A stretch of 64,000 bases of DNA from Agriotes lineatus (Eukaryota > Arthropoda > Insecta > Coleoptera > Elateridae), in NCBI GenBank assembly GCA_940337035.1, contig OW679203.1, forward strand, positions 79,561,061 through 79,625,060. The letters run 5' to 3'. Positions 35,033 to 45,830 of the stretch are shown here, piece after piece. A program made the translations under genes and the position numbers. Each line of letters begins with the position of its first letter. The stretch's first letter is position 1. Below the pieces are notes generated by a model. The model did not search any database. It had not been told where the DNA came from and was given only the letters and a program-made list of their open reading frames with translations.

Positions 35033-35696
35033 CCGGAGACAGCATTGACGGAACAGGACCTAGAAGCAGAGGCATTCATTAAAATTCACAAGCTTTCCGT
35101 AAGGTGTGGCATGAAGGTCTTTCGTACAAAATTAAGCTCACGCTACTTTATCCACATTTTTTTACATTAAAATCGTATCTAATAAACCAACTATTTCAAG
35201 TAACGTATCTGAATGAATCTTTGATTTTTCATTGGTCAGATTTTGGACTTGGAAGGTTTCAATTCTACTGTTTAAGGATTTAGATTGCAGTTTGATGGTC
35301 TGTTTCTTTTGCAAGCGTATTAATGTGATGTGAAAAATCACTTTATTAATATTTTCACCATGTTGAAATTGTCTGGCTTGTGCTGGACTTACTAATAATT
35401 AATCTTTGATGTGTATTTCCTATACGTATTTTTAATCTTGACTATTCAATTCACCTGTCATCTGTCAAAAAGTAACCAATGAAAATCCAGAATTCTGACG
35501 TTTCTTGAACAATCAAGAAAATATCAGCGGATATATCTTCCTAGAAGGTATTCAAGTGACTCTTTTTAACAAATGCTATTTTTATCAGAAAAAGTCAATA
35601 TTAGTGTTCTGTTACTATAGAAATTGCGTAGTTTGTTGCTAGATTTACTGAAAACTAATTTGAAAAAGTAGTTTGGTTCATTAAATAGTCCCTCGA

Positions 35697-35872
35697 ATAC
35701 CATTCTTAGTCAAAGTTAAGTAGATTATTTTTGCGGTGGTATCACTACTCATGTCCATTGTGCTTTGGATTAGGACTCGTGCTAGCGCACTCGTCCTAAT
35801 CGTACCAAAGCGCAATGGACATTCGTGACACCACCGCAAAAATAGTCGACATAACTTTGACTACTCATGGTA
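35697..35872. mobile_element. Hairpin MITE-like palindrome
   Basis: Arms of about 85 bp, ending AATACCAT outside, share AGTCAAAGTTA, ATTTTTGCGGTGGT, GTCCATTG and ATTAGGAC segments in inverted order around a GTGCTAGCGCAC centre near 35785. About 10-12% mismatch with small indels. No clear TSD was found. Confidence 0.75.
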
Positions 35873-36578
35873 TTATAAGTGAATATTTTTGTGTTACGCA
35901 TGTATCTATAATTACGCTACATTTTAAAACGCACTGCACATTTATAGGGTGACTCAAAAAACTGTGGTTTATACAGAAGTTTTTAAGGTAAAACACCGAG
36001 TGAAACACTTTCTCGCTACGGAAGTTTATTTGAGTCTTACCGCAATTCCATTTTAGATTGTGTTAAATGCAACGTTACCAAATTAAGATTTTTGAAAGTA
36101 TTTTTTAGTCAATATCATCTCTTTTCATTTAAATTCTAAGATGCACCTTTTTCGTTAGAGGTTTAATGCTAAAAAGTGTTCAAAATTGTTTTGAACACAC
36201 TTTTTGCAATACATCCTACGTCTTGTGGTAGGTGTCAGTCAATACAGCTATTTTTCTTGACGACTTGTAAAATTTTGCTATAAAATTCACTCTTTAAAAA
36301 ATATTAAAGAAGTTAAAAGCCCGAAAAAATTATTAGTTTTAACACTAGCTTGGATTAAAATAATTCCAGAAAATATATTATCTAAACATCCAGGCAAATA
36401 AATAATTTTAAAAGAGCTAGGGTATTCAAATTTAAATGCACCATTCTTCTTGACCAACAAAGCCTTCATTCAAAATACAAGGTGCTTAGTGATCGTTTTG
36501 TTAAAAAATCTGTAAAAAGGTTTACACGGAACTTCGCTCGCTCGAATTTGATCAATTTGCAAATTTAAAAAATCTAAT

Positions 36579-36661
36579 CCGCTGGGATTCGAACTCCGAG
36601 ATCCGAGGTGAACATTGGGAATCAGTGACTTGTCCGACGCTAGAATTACTGAGCCACGGGC
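36579..36661 (-). repeat. tRNA-like SINE-head relic
   Basis: The minus strand reads GCCCGTGGCTCAGTAATTC (weak A box) and GAGTTCGAATCCC (good B box) about 55 nt later. The acceptor and T stems do not pair, so it is not a working tRNA. It is followed by TTTTTTAAATTT, the same 12-mer that follows the tRNA-like gene at 51.35 kb, which hints at a common SINE body. Confidence 0.4.
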
Positions 36662-36960
36662 GTGTTTGAATTGGACGAGCTTCGTCTGCGTTATAAACCA
36701 CCATACTATTCTGTTCCATTTGCGATATCCACCCTGTATCTGTTAGATCTCATTTTCGCCAATGATAAAGACTGAGCTACGTGCAAATTACTACTTGTAT
36801 CTACTTATCAGGTAAAGCAAAATAAACTACGTTTAATTTTTTTAAGTATTTACCCTGTATATATTTCTGCGATATTTTCTAGGTTTCATGCCAGGTAGAC
36901 ATATAATATGCATGCAAAGTATCGTTTGCTTCCAACAAATAGTTTTTGAGTTATACCACC

Positions 36961-37010
36961 GACATACAGACAGACAGACAGACATAGAGACAGACAAACA
37001 GACGGACGGA
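36961..37010 (+). repeat. (GACA)n-rich microsatellite
   Basis: GACA repeats with GAGA and GACG variants, within a HINE-like context (CGTGATTACAATACTTCG follows). Confidence 0.7.
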
Positions 37011-37689
37011 ATTGAAAACACCTATTTTTCGTCATCTAGCCCTGAAGAAATCTTGGAAGGTGATTTTTTCGTGATTACAATACTTCGTTTTTTGGACGAG
37101 AGAAGTAAAACACTTCTATAAACGACACATTTTTAAAATACTTTTAAATGTGACACTAGTTAGTTCTAAACCTCAATAACATTTCGGATGGGAATTCTTG
37201 TCCAGTTAACAATAAAATAATAATTAAGAAACGTACTAATGGATCATATCAGTTTTACCCCTTGTCATTATTGTATATTTTTAACTAAAACAGATGCCTG
37301 TATGTTTCCTTATATTTCCAAAGAACAAATGCAAATTTGTACTATATGATAAAAAAACAAGAAAAGTAAGAAGAAAATCTTAAGGAAGGCAAGGTTAAAC
37401 ATCGGTAAACAGAGAAAATCAAAGCATAAGAGAAATCTAAAGTATGATCAAAAATTATTTTCATCTAGGATGGCTATACAAGCAAATGTCAAGTTTGACA
37501 TTTAAGTATAAACATAGTTGCATTCATAAATTAGGAACTATTCCATATCCATACAGATGAAAATTATTTTTCATCACACTATAGTAACCAAAATGTGGGT
37601 TGCGAATTAACCCTCGACATAAATAAATGGATATCTAAAAGAAAAAAAATGACTGGAACATGACGTATACTAGAAGCAAATAATACAAC

Positions 37690-37860
37690 AGAACAGTTAA
37701 AATAACATCAAACAAGTCACCGATGGGAAGAAGAAGCATTGGAATGCCAAGATAGAGATGGTGCGACAACTCAGGCGTAGGGTGAAGATGGAATGAAAAA
37801 GGAGCAGATACACGCCAGTGTAGACAGAAAAAGAAGACGACGTATGAAACTCCATCTTCA
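37690..37860 (+). pseudogene. Possible LINE 3' relic
   Basis: Plus-strand translation near 37710-37780 reads SPMGRRSIGMPR then RWCDN, resembling the GRRSxGRPxxRW segment found near the C-terminus of many LINE ORF2 proteins. It carries stops and has no upstream RT. It is short, so a look-alike is possible. Confidence 0.3.
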
Positions 37861-37976
37861 TATAAAAGCATCTTGGCTATGACCGCTGCGCTAATGCAAC
37901 AACAGGAAAATATTCATATGGCCATCAATCTTCTGCCAACTGCATATATTTTTTATCCAGCTGGCTCGAAGGGTAC

Positions 37977-37989
37977 AGCATTAATTTTA
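37977..37989. repeat. TSD of third LINE, 3' side
   Basis: AGCATTAATTTTA, exact match to 39837-39849. The final TA may overlap the (TA)n tail. Confidence 0.8.
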
Positions 37990-39836
37990 TATATATATAT
38001 ATATATAGGGTGTTTACAGCTGCTGCCGTCTGCCCTCTCTCAACCGATTTCTCCATTCCTCTTTGTTGTTCCAATCTCCTTCTCCGAGACTTCTCCTATC
38101 CACGGCCTCGTCCACTTCATCCCTAAAGGATCTTCTGGGTCGTCCCCTCTTACGTCTTCCTAATGGGCTCCATTCCGTTATCTTTATTATCCATCGTTGG
38201 GGTGTCGCTCTCCTAACGTGGCCGTACCATTGCAGGCGTTTTCCTTCGATGTAGGTCAGTATGTCCTCCTTTACCGACATCCTTCTCCTTATTTCTTCAT
38301 TAGGAATCCTATCCCGTCTTGTTTTTCTAGCGCATCGTCTCCAGTACTCCATCTCTGTGGCTATAATTCTCCTCTGATCACTCTTTTTTATTACCCAATT
38401 TTCTGCTCCATATGTCATGATACTTTTAATTATTGCGTTAAAGATCATCTTTTTTGTGTTCTTTGTAATGTGCGTATTCCATAGAATCCCATTTAGTTGC
38501 CTAATACACGATCTAGTTTGCCCTATCTTGTTCTTCATGTCTTCTATGGTTGTCCCTTCTTTGGAGATAGTGAAACCTAGGTACTTAAATCTTTTATTCC
38601 CCTTTATTGTGATGTCGTCTGTGACTTCTAGATCTGCGACGTCTTCCGTTCCTGTGGCTAGATATTCTGTCTTCTTAAAGTTCACTTCTAGCCCGTTTTT
38701 TGAGTATTCTTCCGTCAGTTTGCGAATCATGTAGCTTAGGTCTTCTTCATCCTGTGCCATTACTACTTGATCATCCGCGAAACTTAAGGTGAATAGATGT
38801 TCATTTCTAATTGGAATTCCCATGCCTTCGCACTTTTGTTTCCATTGTGTTAATGTTACTTCAAGGAATATCTTAAATAGTGTAGGAGACGTTGAGCATC
38901 CCTGTAATAGCCCTTTGGAGGTTTCAAATGTTTGTCCGATCTTATTATTTAGTTTAATAGCCACCGTGTTCCCTTGATATAAGTTTTTGGTTGCGATTAT
39001 CAGTTTGTTTGGGATGTTGAGTTGTTTCATAGATTTCCAAAGGTTTTCTCTTGGTATTGAATCGTATGCCTTTCTTAAGTCTATGAATGCAAGATGTACT
39101 GATCTATTTTTAGCCATTTTCTTTTCGATTAGTTGTTGAACTGTGTAGATGTGATCCATACAGGATCTTCCCGCTGTAAACCCCGCCTGTTCCTCTCCTA
39201 TTTTGTCCTTAATATCTTCCTCCAATTCTTGTTTAATTATTTTTCCGTAGAGCCTACCCATTGTAGATATAACGCTGATGCCTCTGTAGTTTTCACATAT
39301 TTTCTTATTCCCTTTTTTAAAGATTGATGTAATATAGGCATTTGTCCATTCCTGTGGCAACTTTTCTCCATTAATGGCTCTCTCAAACATTCTTTGGATC
39401 ATACGAAGAAGCTTTTCGGGTCCATACTTTATAAGCTCCGGTCCTCCTGGTCCGGGAGATCTATTGTTTTTCAGTATTTTTACAATAACCTTTATTTCTT
39501 TAAAAGTTACCGTAAATTGTTCTTCTGGATTTTGTTGATCGGTTTCATTATTATCTTCTGACCTCTGGAACATTGGTCGGTTTTCCGTGAGTAGGCCTTG
39601 ATAGTATTCTTGCCATTCTTTTTCTGAGATATAATTTATCTGCGTCCGTTCTTTGTTATTTGTTCTTAGCGTTTTGATTATTCGCCAGGCTTCTGTATTT
39701 CTGGTTCCTCCTATATTTTGCTCTATATTTTGGGATATCGATTCCCACTTTTCATTCTTCTCTCTAGCAACCCTTTTTTTGACTTCTCTGTTTTTTTCCC
39801 CTATACTTTTCAAGATCTTCGGGTTTGTCTGTATTG
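37990..39836 (-). mobile_element. 5'-truncated LINE with (TA)n tail
   Basis: A LINE inserted in minus orientation with a 13-bp direct repeat, AGCATTAATTTTA, at 37977-37989 and 39837-39849. The 3' end is a (TA)n run (37989-38007). The ORF stop lies only about 7 bp before this tail, so there is almost no 3' UTR, which is a trait of RTE-type elements. The 5' end is truncated inside ORF2. The ORF is fully open and the TSD exact, so insertion was recent. Confidence 0.88.
38014..39836 (-). CDS. LINE ORF2 C-terminal part, reverse transcriptase
   Basis: Reverse transcriptase of a third LINE family; the N-terminus (endonuclease) is lost by truncation, so no native start is present. About 607 open codons to the TAA at 38014. 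Motifs: RSPGPGGPELIKYG, KKICENYRGISVISTMGRLY, EEQAGFTAGRSCMDH, FIDLRKAYDSI, GLLQGCSTSPTLF, and active site LSFADDQVVMAQ, with FADD where most LINEs have YADD. Then FKYLGFTISKEG, a C-terminal RLQWYGHVRRA and the basic GRRKRGRPRRSFRDEVDEA. No RNase H. The GRPRR basic tail is common to several insect LINE families; the clade is unsettled, with RTE-like favoured by the tail structure. No stop or frameshift is seen. Confidence 0.87.
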
Positions 39837-39849
39837 AGCATTAATTTTA
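39837..39849. repeat. TSD of third LINE, 5' side
   Basis: Exact partner of 37977-37989, at the truncation point of the ORF. Confidence 0.8.
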
Positions 39850-40555
39850 ACCCAACAAAATGCGTTACAAAAATATTCATTTGAAGAAAACCATCGAATC
39901 CAAATGAAAATCCACTAAATGGACACGTGTACAATGTAACAATGCAGGTCAAGCGGTGACGTAACATGGATGGCATTAGGATCGTCGACTCACCTGGGGA
40001 TTTTCATAAATCGCAAGATAGTTTGTGAGAAACAATCAATTCTATAGAAAGCTGCAAATTGCGAAAATAGAAGATCTAATCTGAGAAACAAGAAACATGC
40101 TACTAACATACAGTTATTCAAAATAGCAAATTATGTCCTTACATAATATACTTTATCACCTAATTAAGTTCTATATCATTTTAATCATTTTTACTTAAGT
40201 ATCATCAATACTGTATACAGCCGCTGTGTGCTTAACGAGCAACAATACATGTAAAAACGGAACTGATAACAGCAACTTCTTTAGTACTATGTAAGCCCGG
40301 CACGAGTGTTAAATTTAGTAGATGATGTCCCAAGTGACTAGATCAAATACTTTAATAGGTACTGTACTATACAGACTTAACAGTGTTGCGTAGTACTATT
40401 AATGAAACATTTCGCATAGGAGAACTTGTAGAGTCAACGTTGCGAGAACCATAAACGAATTAACGACATTATTAAGTTTACGATGAGGCAAGAGCCATTC
40501 GCAATTATTAGAAAGCGCGGCCGTCGCACAAAAATTTTCATTTTTTCCCTGAAAA
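39850..40555. other. AT-rich DNA, no gene seen
   Basis: No recognisable gene or repeat until the CpG-rich patch that begins near 40510. Confidence 0.5.
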
Positions 40556-40910
40556 GCATCACCTGCGCGCGGCCTCCGAGCTAAGCTCGCACGCAGCGAT
40601 TGGCCCACTTTTGAAATTTGGCGGTTCTCGCCGAACCCGACCCTGACCCCACCGCGGCCCGAAAACGAAAGTCTTCTAAATTCACCAGTTGTTGGTCGAC
40701 GTTACAGTAGTTCCGCCGAGATTTGGTAACTGGCCAGGTGCGAAACGTCTTCGAACATTCTTGTGATAAGTGTATACGGTCGCTCTGATTAGAAGTGCGA
40801 TTGGTGCTCTTGGTTGTCCAGTGCAAGATAAGAACTTCAGCGTGGTGAGTACCGAAATTTTGGAATTGATCCGCGGACGGCGCGGAGTTGAACCACTTTC
40901 TCTGCGTGGT
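40556..40910 (+). promoter_or_regulatory. CpG-rich patch, candidate promoter and 5' exon
   Basis: An isolated GC- and CpG-rich stretch outside any element. It has two inverted CCAAT boxes (GCGATTGGC near 40596, GCGATTGGTG near 40798). The consensus splice donor GTGAGT at 40845 would end a non-coding exon at 40844. Nothing downstream in the window is a clear partner exon. Minus-strand open frames here (40399-40608 and 40581-40988) have no motifs. It could instead be a fragment of a GC-rich LTR, as other GC-rich patches in this window are. Confidence 0.3.
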
Positions 40911-40914
40911 CTCT

Positions 40915-42395
40915 TTAGTTAGGTAACAATTACACGAGCACCAAATACTGCCTATTTGTGAATTGTGACTATTTCTTATATACAGCATTTTGAAAGCATG
41001 TCAGCTCCTTGTGATCCATCATTTTTGCGTTTTTCTAATATTTACCGGAGTTTTCAAAAATAAATCCTATATAAATTCAGAATTACCACATAAATTCTTA
41101 TACATCCCATCCCCACATAACCTTCTGCAGCCTCGGGGAAATTTTTGTTATGCCTTCTGTATCACTATGTTGCAACTAACAATGTTTACACTTGGTAAAA
41201 CTAGGGAATCGGATAAATAACCCTTGTAGTTGAGAAAAACAAATATTAACGGACACCAGATGAGTTTGAAGTTTTGGAAAATCTCCGTCTTGTGTCTATT
41301 TAGCAGATGTCTCCTGTTTTCATGATCTCTAAAATGTTTCTCTAAAATATATTGATATCAAATGTAGCGCCTTTTTATGTTTAAGCAAGAATTCCACATT
41401 TTTTATTATATGTACAAGACAATGAAATTATTATTTATGCAAAATATACAAAATCTATTACTAAGTCAATAGAAGTGTGCTATGTAAGGTAAATTAAAGT
41501 AAAAAACGTTTTGACAGTGATTTCTCATAATTACACCTGAACGTGTTGTAAAATTTTAAAATTGGGGCGTTGCTGCAAAGAACGTCATACAAAATTGATC
41601 AACAATGTTTATAGAAAACCTTGTATCCTTCTTATTTTTTTAATTTTGCGTCTATTTGCATGTAATTTTCAACGAAACTAATTAAAATACGCGTCTTGTG
41701 ATATTTGAAGTAAGAGGGAAAATTAACTTTGAATTATATTTTTAACTTCGACGTTTGTCAAGCATAATTTAACCAACATAAAATTTAAAATCATAATGAA
41801 ATAATATGATGCTATATTTGTGGTCTTAGAAAAACATGTATGTAACACACACTTTATTATTACTAAACACTCGCTGGGCTATCCGCTCGTGCTTAAAACA
41901 ACGCGTGACTAAAGTGACGTTTATAAAACATGTTACATAATATACTATTTTCTTAGTTTTTAATTACTTTTATAAAGAATGCTACGATTATTACTGCACT
42001 TCTAACTAGACTAGGCTGTTTCAAATTTATAAAGATCACTTTTCTTTGGCTTGGCTTTCTGGAACATCCCTAATGGTACAGACCACTCAATGAAAGTTTG
42101 AAACCAGAAATAAATGGTAGTAAGTAGATTTGTTAGTATTTAACTAGAGTATCTATGTCCTAATACACGAAAAAAAGGTTTTGGTTCGTGGGAGTGGAGC
42201 TAATGTTGAAAGGAGGGTAACGTCTCCCCAAAATATATTCTTTTACGGTATCGCCGTAACGACTACTCCAAATGCAACAATGGCTTAGTACAAAAATATT
42301 CCATCATATTTTGGCTACGATGGGAGTAAATATAGTACTCCTTTTCTAATTCTTAAAATTTAAACATCTATATTTATTTATTTATATTTATGAGA
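40915..42395. other. AT-rich DNA, no gene seen
   Basis: No supported feature apart from a short (GA)n run at its right end. Confidence 0.5.
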
Positions 42396-42396
42396 A

Positions 42397-42416
42397 GAGA
42401 GAGAGAGAGAGAGAGA
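42397..42416 (+). repeat. (GA)10 microsatellite
   Basis: Ten GA dinucleotides without interruption. Confidence 0.85.
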
Positions 42417-42911
42417 ACAAGAAGAATATGTGTAATATTCTGTTACGGGTCAGTATTCGCGTTACTATATGGGTGAACCATACTGTAGTACATACCTAGA
42501 TGACATTTCTGACTTAAAAGCGTTTTGGAGAGTAGTGACGCTACACTGAATGGCAACGTGTATTTTGGCCAAATTGCAAAAACCTAAGTTGCGGTTTCGA
42601 AAATCTGGTGTCTAGTAGTAAAAATTTCAAAATTAAATTTTTAGGTTAGATTAGGTGACAGTACATGGCTTACTTTACCATTTCAAATATAACATTTGAC
42701 AACCATTTTGGTTGTTGGTTCTAGGCCTCCGATATACTTACGAGTGACTCTTCGCATGAAAATGTTTGGTGTGCATCAGAATCCATGACGTCATTGACTG
42801 GACCCCAGTCTAACAAATAAACTGCTGAATTGCGTATAGTTAATTAAAAGTAAGTTTCAATGCATCGTTGTATGCAATGGATGATCGTACTGCATATTTA
42901 CTGCCTATTTA

Positions 42912-43700
42912 CAGTGGCGTAACTTGGTACCCGCAGACCCTGCGGCCGCGGGAGGGGGGGCTGAGCATGAGGGGTCCCGAAGAGCCCCCAATTTTCTTTT
43001 TCTTTCATTCAATAAACGCAAGCAGGAAAAAATCTTCCTGTTTTAATTTTTATAATAATGGGATGTCTGTATGACGTAAAAAGCAAAATTAGTTTTGAAT
43101 TGCCGGCCTTTAAATTCAAGCTGACATAGATTGTTATGTAATATCGGGCATACGTTAATGAAAGTGGCGAATTTGCAAGAAAATATTATAATCTAGAAAA
43201 ACTAAAATAGTTTAATAAAAGCGTGAAATAATTTGAAATAAGTTTTTAATAGTTGATAATCGGAATTGATCATCAATTTTTCCTGAAATTGCGATCGCAC
43301 TTTTATCATTTTTAACATTACCTGTTTCGGTCGCTTCAGCTGAAAGAAGCTTCTATGAATTAAAAGTTATGTCAGGAACAGCATGTACTAGGAAATATTG
43401 GAAAACTTTTCTTTATTGTCCACTGAATCGGAGATAGCTGATAAAATGGAGTTGCAAGAGGTTATTAAACATTTTGTAAACATTAAGACCGGTCAGGCGT
43501 AAGCACATAGCTTCAAGTCTTGTTTTTATTTTTTAACCATCTTACTTAAAACATTATTTTGTAGTGCCCAATCTTATTATTATTATTTATTAAATGTATT
43601 ATTATTATTAATGTTTTGGCCACTTTATTTTATTAAGGACCTATAAGGGGCCCGCAGCAAATTTTCGCGGAGGGGCCCGAAATCTGAAGTTACGCCACTG
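42912..43700 (+). mobile_element. hAT transposon, internally deleted
   Basis: Inverted termini CAGTGGCGTAACTT at 42912 and AAGTTACGCCACTG ending at 43700, the usual hAT form. The 8-bp flanks CCTATTTA (42904-42911) and CCTATATA (43701-43708) match at 7 of 8 positions, fitting an aged hAT target duplication. Subterminal G-rich and C-rich blocks (GGAGGGGGGG, GGGGCCCG) mirror each other. The 789 bp body keeps only the end of the transposase gene. Confidence 0.85.
43318..43502 (+). pseudogene. hAT transposase C-terminal relic
   Basis: Fragment LPVSVASAERSFYELKVMSG, the conserved start of the hAT dimerisation (hATC) domain, followed after a frameshift by ESEIADKMELQEVIKHFVNIKTG and a stop at 43502. 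The P(V/I)(S/T)...AERSFS..K signature is typical of the family. The catalytic part is absent, so no activity is expected. It lies inside the hAT termini in the sense orientation. Confidence 0.8.
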
Positions 43701-43944
43701 CCTATATATATACTACTCTACAAAAAAACATTCTTTCTAAATACAATATGAGAATAATCAAAGTTACATGCTAGAGATTTTAAAGCAACTTACGGGTCAA
43801 TTCATTTGAACTGATCCAATGATGGTTGCTTGGCCATTTTTTTATGTTAATTCCCATATGCATATATCAAGACAAATTTTATTATATTAACCCGCTTATG
43901 CGCGGTGACCATTTTCGTTGAGCAAAGCGTGCCAATTTTTCACT

Positions 43945-44445
43945 TTGGAGGTATTAGAGTCAACTTAAATATCTTTGGACTAGAGTGCACCAAAACATTG
44001 TAACAAAAACCATTTTCTTCAGCAAATTTTCTTCTTTAATTTTGATCCGTTACATGTTACATTAAAAGATTTACTGTAAGCATAATAAGTTAAAATGTCC
44101 TCTAAAGCTTGTTATAAGAATTTAACCAATTCCACGTTTTAGAGCTTAAATTTTCAATGAAGGGGTGTAATATCAAAGTTAATTTTTTTAATTACAATTA
44201 GGTATATGAGAGAATTCACCATGAGTAAAAACATTGATTAATGTTTACTTTTTTTATAAATGTTTGAGAGTTGAGTTTTTTAATTTTGAGGGTTGATATC
44301 TCTGGTAGGGCTCGGAATAGAAATCGAATTTTTGTACATAATGTACACCTGTTTAATAGCAAACCACACTAAAAACGTCAATCTTGATATTTGCCTTCTA
44401 ACAAAGTTATCAGTTTTCCAAGTCTGCACAAGTAACGAGCATTTG
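43945..44445 (+). repeat. Left arm of old long inverted repeat
   Basis: Aligns in inverted orientation with 45285-45830 (shared segments TACATTAAAAG, ATATCAAAGTT, GAGGGTTGATATCT, AACAAAGTTAT in matching order), with heavy divergence of about a third of positions. Together they enclose the coding relic at 44633-45020. It reads as long terminal inverted repeats of an old DNA transposon. Confidence 0.6.
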
Positions 44446-44632
44446 CGCCCTTAACAATGTTATTAAACTTCCTGACAACAATAAAAGTATAGTTTCACAA
44501 ATTTCGGTTTAATATTGAGTTTACGTATAGCCTTATATTCCAAATAGAACAAGTTTCAAATAGAAATTTATTTTGCTGAAGTTTAATAAAAGTTAGAAAA
44601 TTAATATTAGGCTAACTTACTTGAAACTTTTT

Positions 44633-45020
44633 TCAATCCGAATGACTGTTTAGGAGCATGCTCACTTCCTCGTGCAGTTTTTGTAAAATGGAATACGATC
44701 TTCCTGTTGTTGCTGTAAGTTTAAGCACTGACAGTTTCCTTAAAACCTTTTTAATTGGAATCCAAACTCGATCAGTGCCAGACCTTTTGAAAAATGTTCG
44801 TGGTCCTGCAGGATGATGAATGTGCACATGCACATCGCTGTTCTCTACACTCATTTGCTTAAACTCTGCTAACTACCGCTGGTCATCATATACGCATGCC
44901 AATGTGTCATTTATCTCCAAAGTCAAGGGCACAATTTTTCTAACATAGAAGTGTCTCCTCGTAAGTGTCTCATTCTCATGGTCTACAGTAGGTACTACTC
45001 CTGTGCAGATCTGTCAAGCA
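44633..45020 (-). pseudogene. Transposon protein C-terminus, Tudor-like style
   Basis: Minus-strand frame with one internal TAG at about 44880. Readable parts are RRHFYVRKIVPLTLEIND, LACVYDDQR, then after the stop LAEFKQMSVENSDVHVHIHHPAGPRTFFKRSG, WIPIKKVLRKLSVLKLTATTGRSYSI, ending at the stop at 44633. The order (A)CVYD...W-position...HPxGP...WIP...TGRxY resembles a domain I have seen near the C-terminus of uncharacterised, probably transposon-encoded, animal proteins; the fold looks like a small beta-barrel, but this is an impression, not a search. It sits in the spacer of a long inverted repeat, which supports a transposon gene. The rest of the protein is lost. Confidence 0.5.
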
Positions 45021-45284
45021 TATTGAGTTTGTAGAGACATGGACCTTTTAGCTGCTTTAACTATTCTTAACTCAGCACTTTGACAAACAATTTATTGTTT
45101 CCAAAATGTACTTTTAATGTTTTTTATTCAAAATATAAATATATTTTATTTTTATTTGACAACCTGTACTTTTCTCTGTTAAGTTTAATACTTTTTAGGC
45201 TAGCACAGATGCTTAATCTCACCAACAAAGTTATATTACATTCAACAACAAAGTGTAAATAAATATTTCTGGCATTTCAGAATT

Positions 45285-45830
45285 GTTACCGGTAGTTAAT
45301 GCACACATTGTTTCAATGACCTTAGAATATTCATAACTTTGTTCTGAGGCCAACATCAAAGTTGAAATTTTTACAATGGTTTGATATCATATAGGAGTAT
45401 ATTATGCACAAAAATTTTATTTTTATACCAAGCCCCAACAGAGATAGATATCAACCCTCAAACTTGGAAAACATTTAAAAATTTGTATATTTACAAATTT
45501 ATAAAAAAAGGGAAACATTTATCAATGTTGTTTTTCTAGTTATGATGAGTGTCCTATCATACCTAATTAAAATTAAAAAATCAACTTTGATATTTCAGCC
45601 CTTGCTTGAAAATTTAAATAAAGAGTGGAATTTGTGAAATGTTGGTGCCAAGTAAGGCTTTTAATGTAATTTCTATTTTTAACCACAGAAGGCCTTGACT
45701 TGGAAAAATGTATTCTAATTGACTCTTTCAACTTTTAATAATAGCTATTTTATCAATAAGGTCAATAACAAACATCTAATAAAAGAATATAGTTTGCTAA
45801 ACTGTTTTTCTAAGAAAAAGTCATTTTTTT
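45285..45830 (-). repeat. Right arm of old long inverted repeat
   Basis: Partner of 43945-44445. Its outer part (from about 45697) is also the left arm of the younger foldback at 45697-46352, so the two structures share a family. Confidence 0.6.

Larger units (their letters stand above)
34450..35050. mobile_element. Foldback element with nine-unit repeat arms
   Basis: Two mirrored arrays of a 14-17 bp unit with core TTGCTCGAA flank a non-coding AT-rich centre. Each arm has nine units, and they pair one-to-one in reverse order. The outermost match is AAATTGCTCGAATG against AAATTCCTCGAATG, and the changes to TTTCTCGA fall at the same unit positions. A 9-bp direct repeat, GAACAGGAC, lies at 34441-34449 and 35051-35059, a size typical of Mutator-like transposons. 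The last 18 bp or so on the right is less well matched. The family is not recognised; Mutator-like is inference from the TSD length. Confidence 0.75.

Noticed and set aside
35944..36740. AGGGTGACTCA and CCACCCTGTATC as a TACAGGGTG-type transposon pair
   Set aside because: The ends agree only over about 6 bp and no transposase trace lies between them.
38197..39844. Plus-strand open frames that look like membrane proteins
   Set aside because: Antisense shadows of the third LINE's RT gene.
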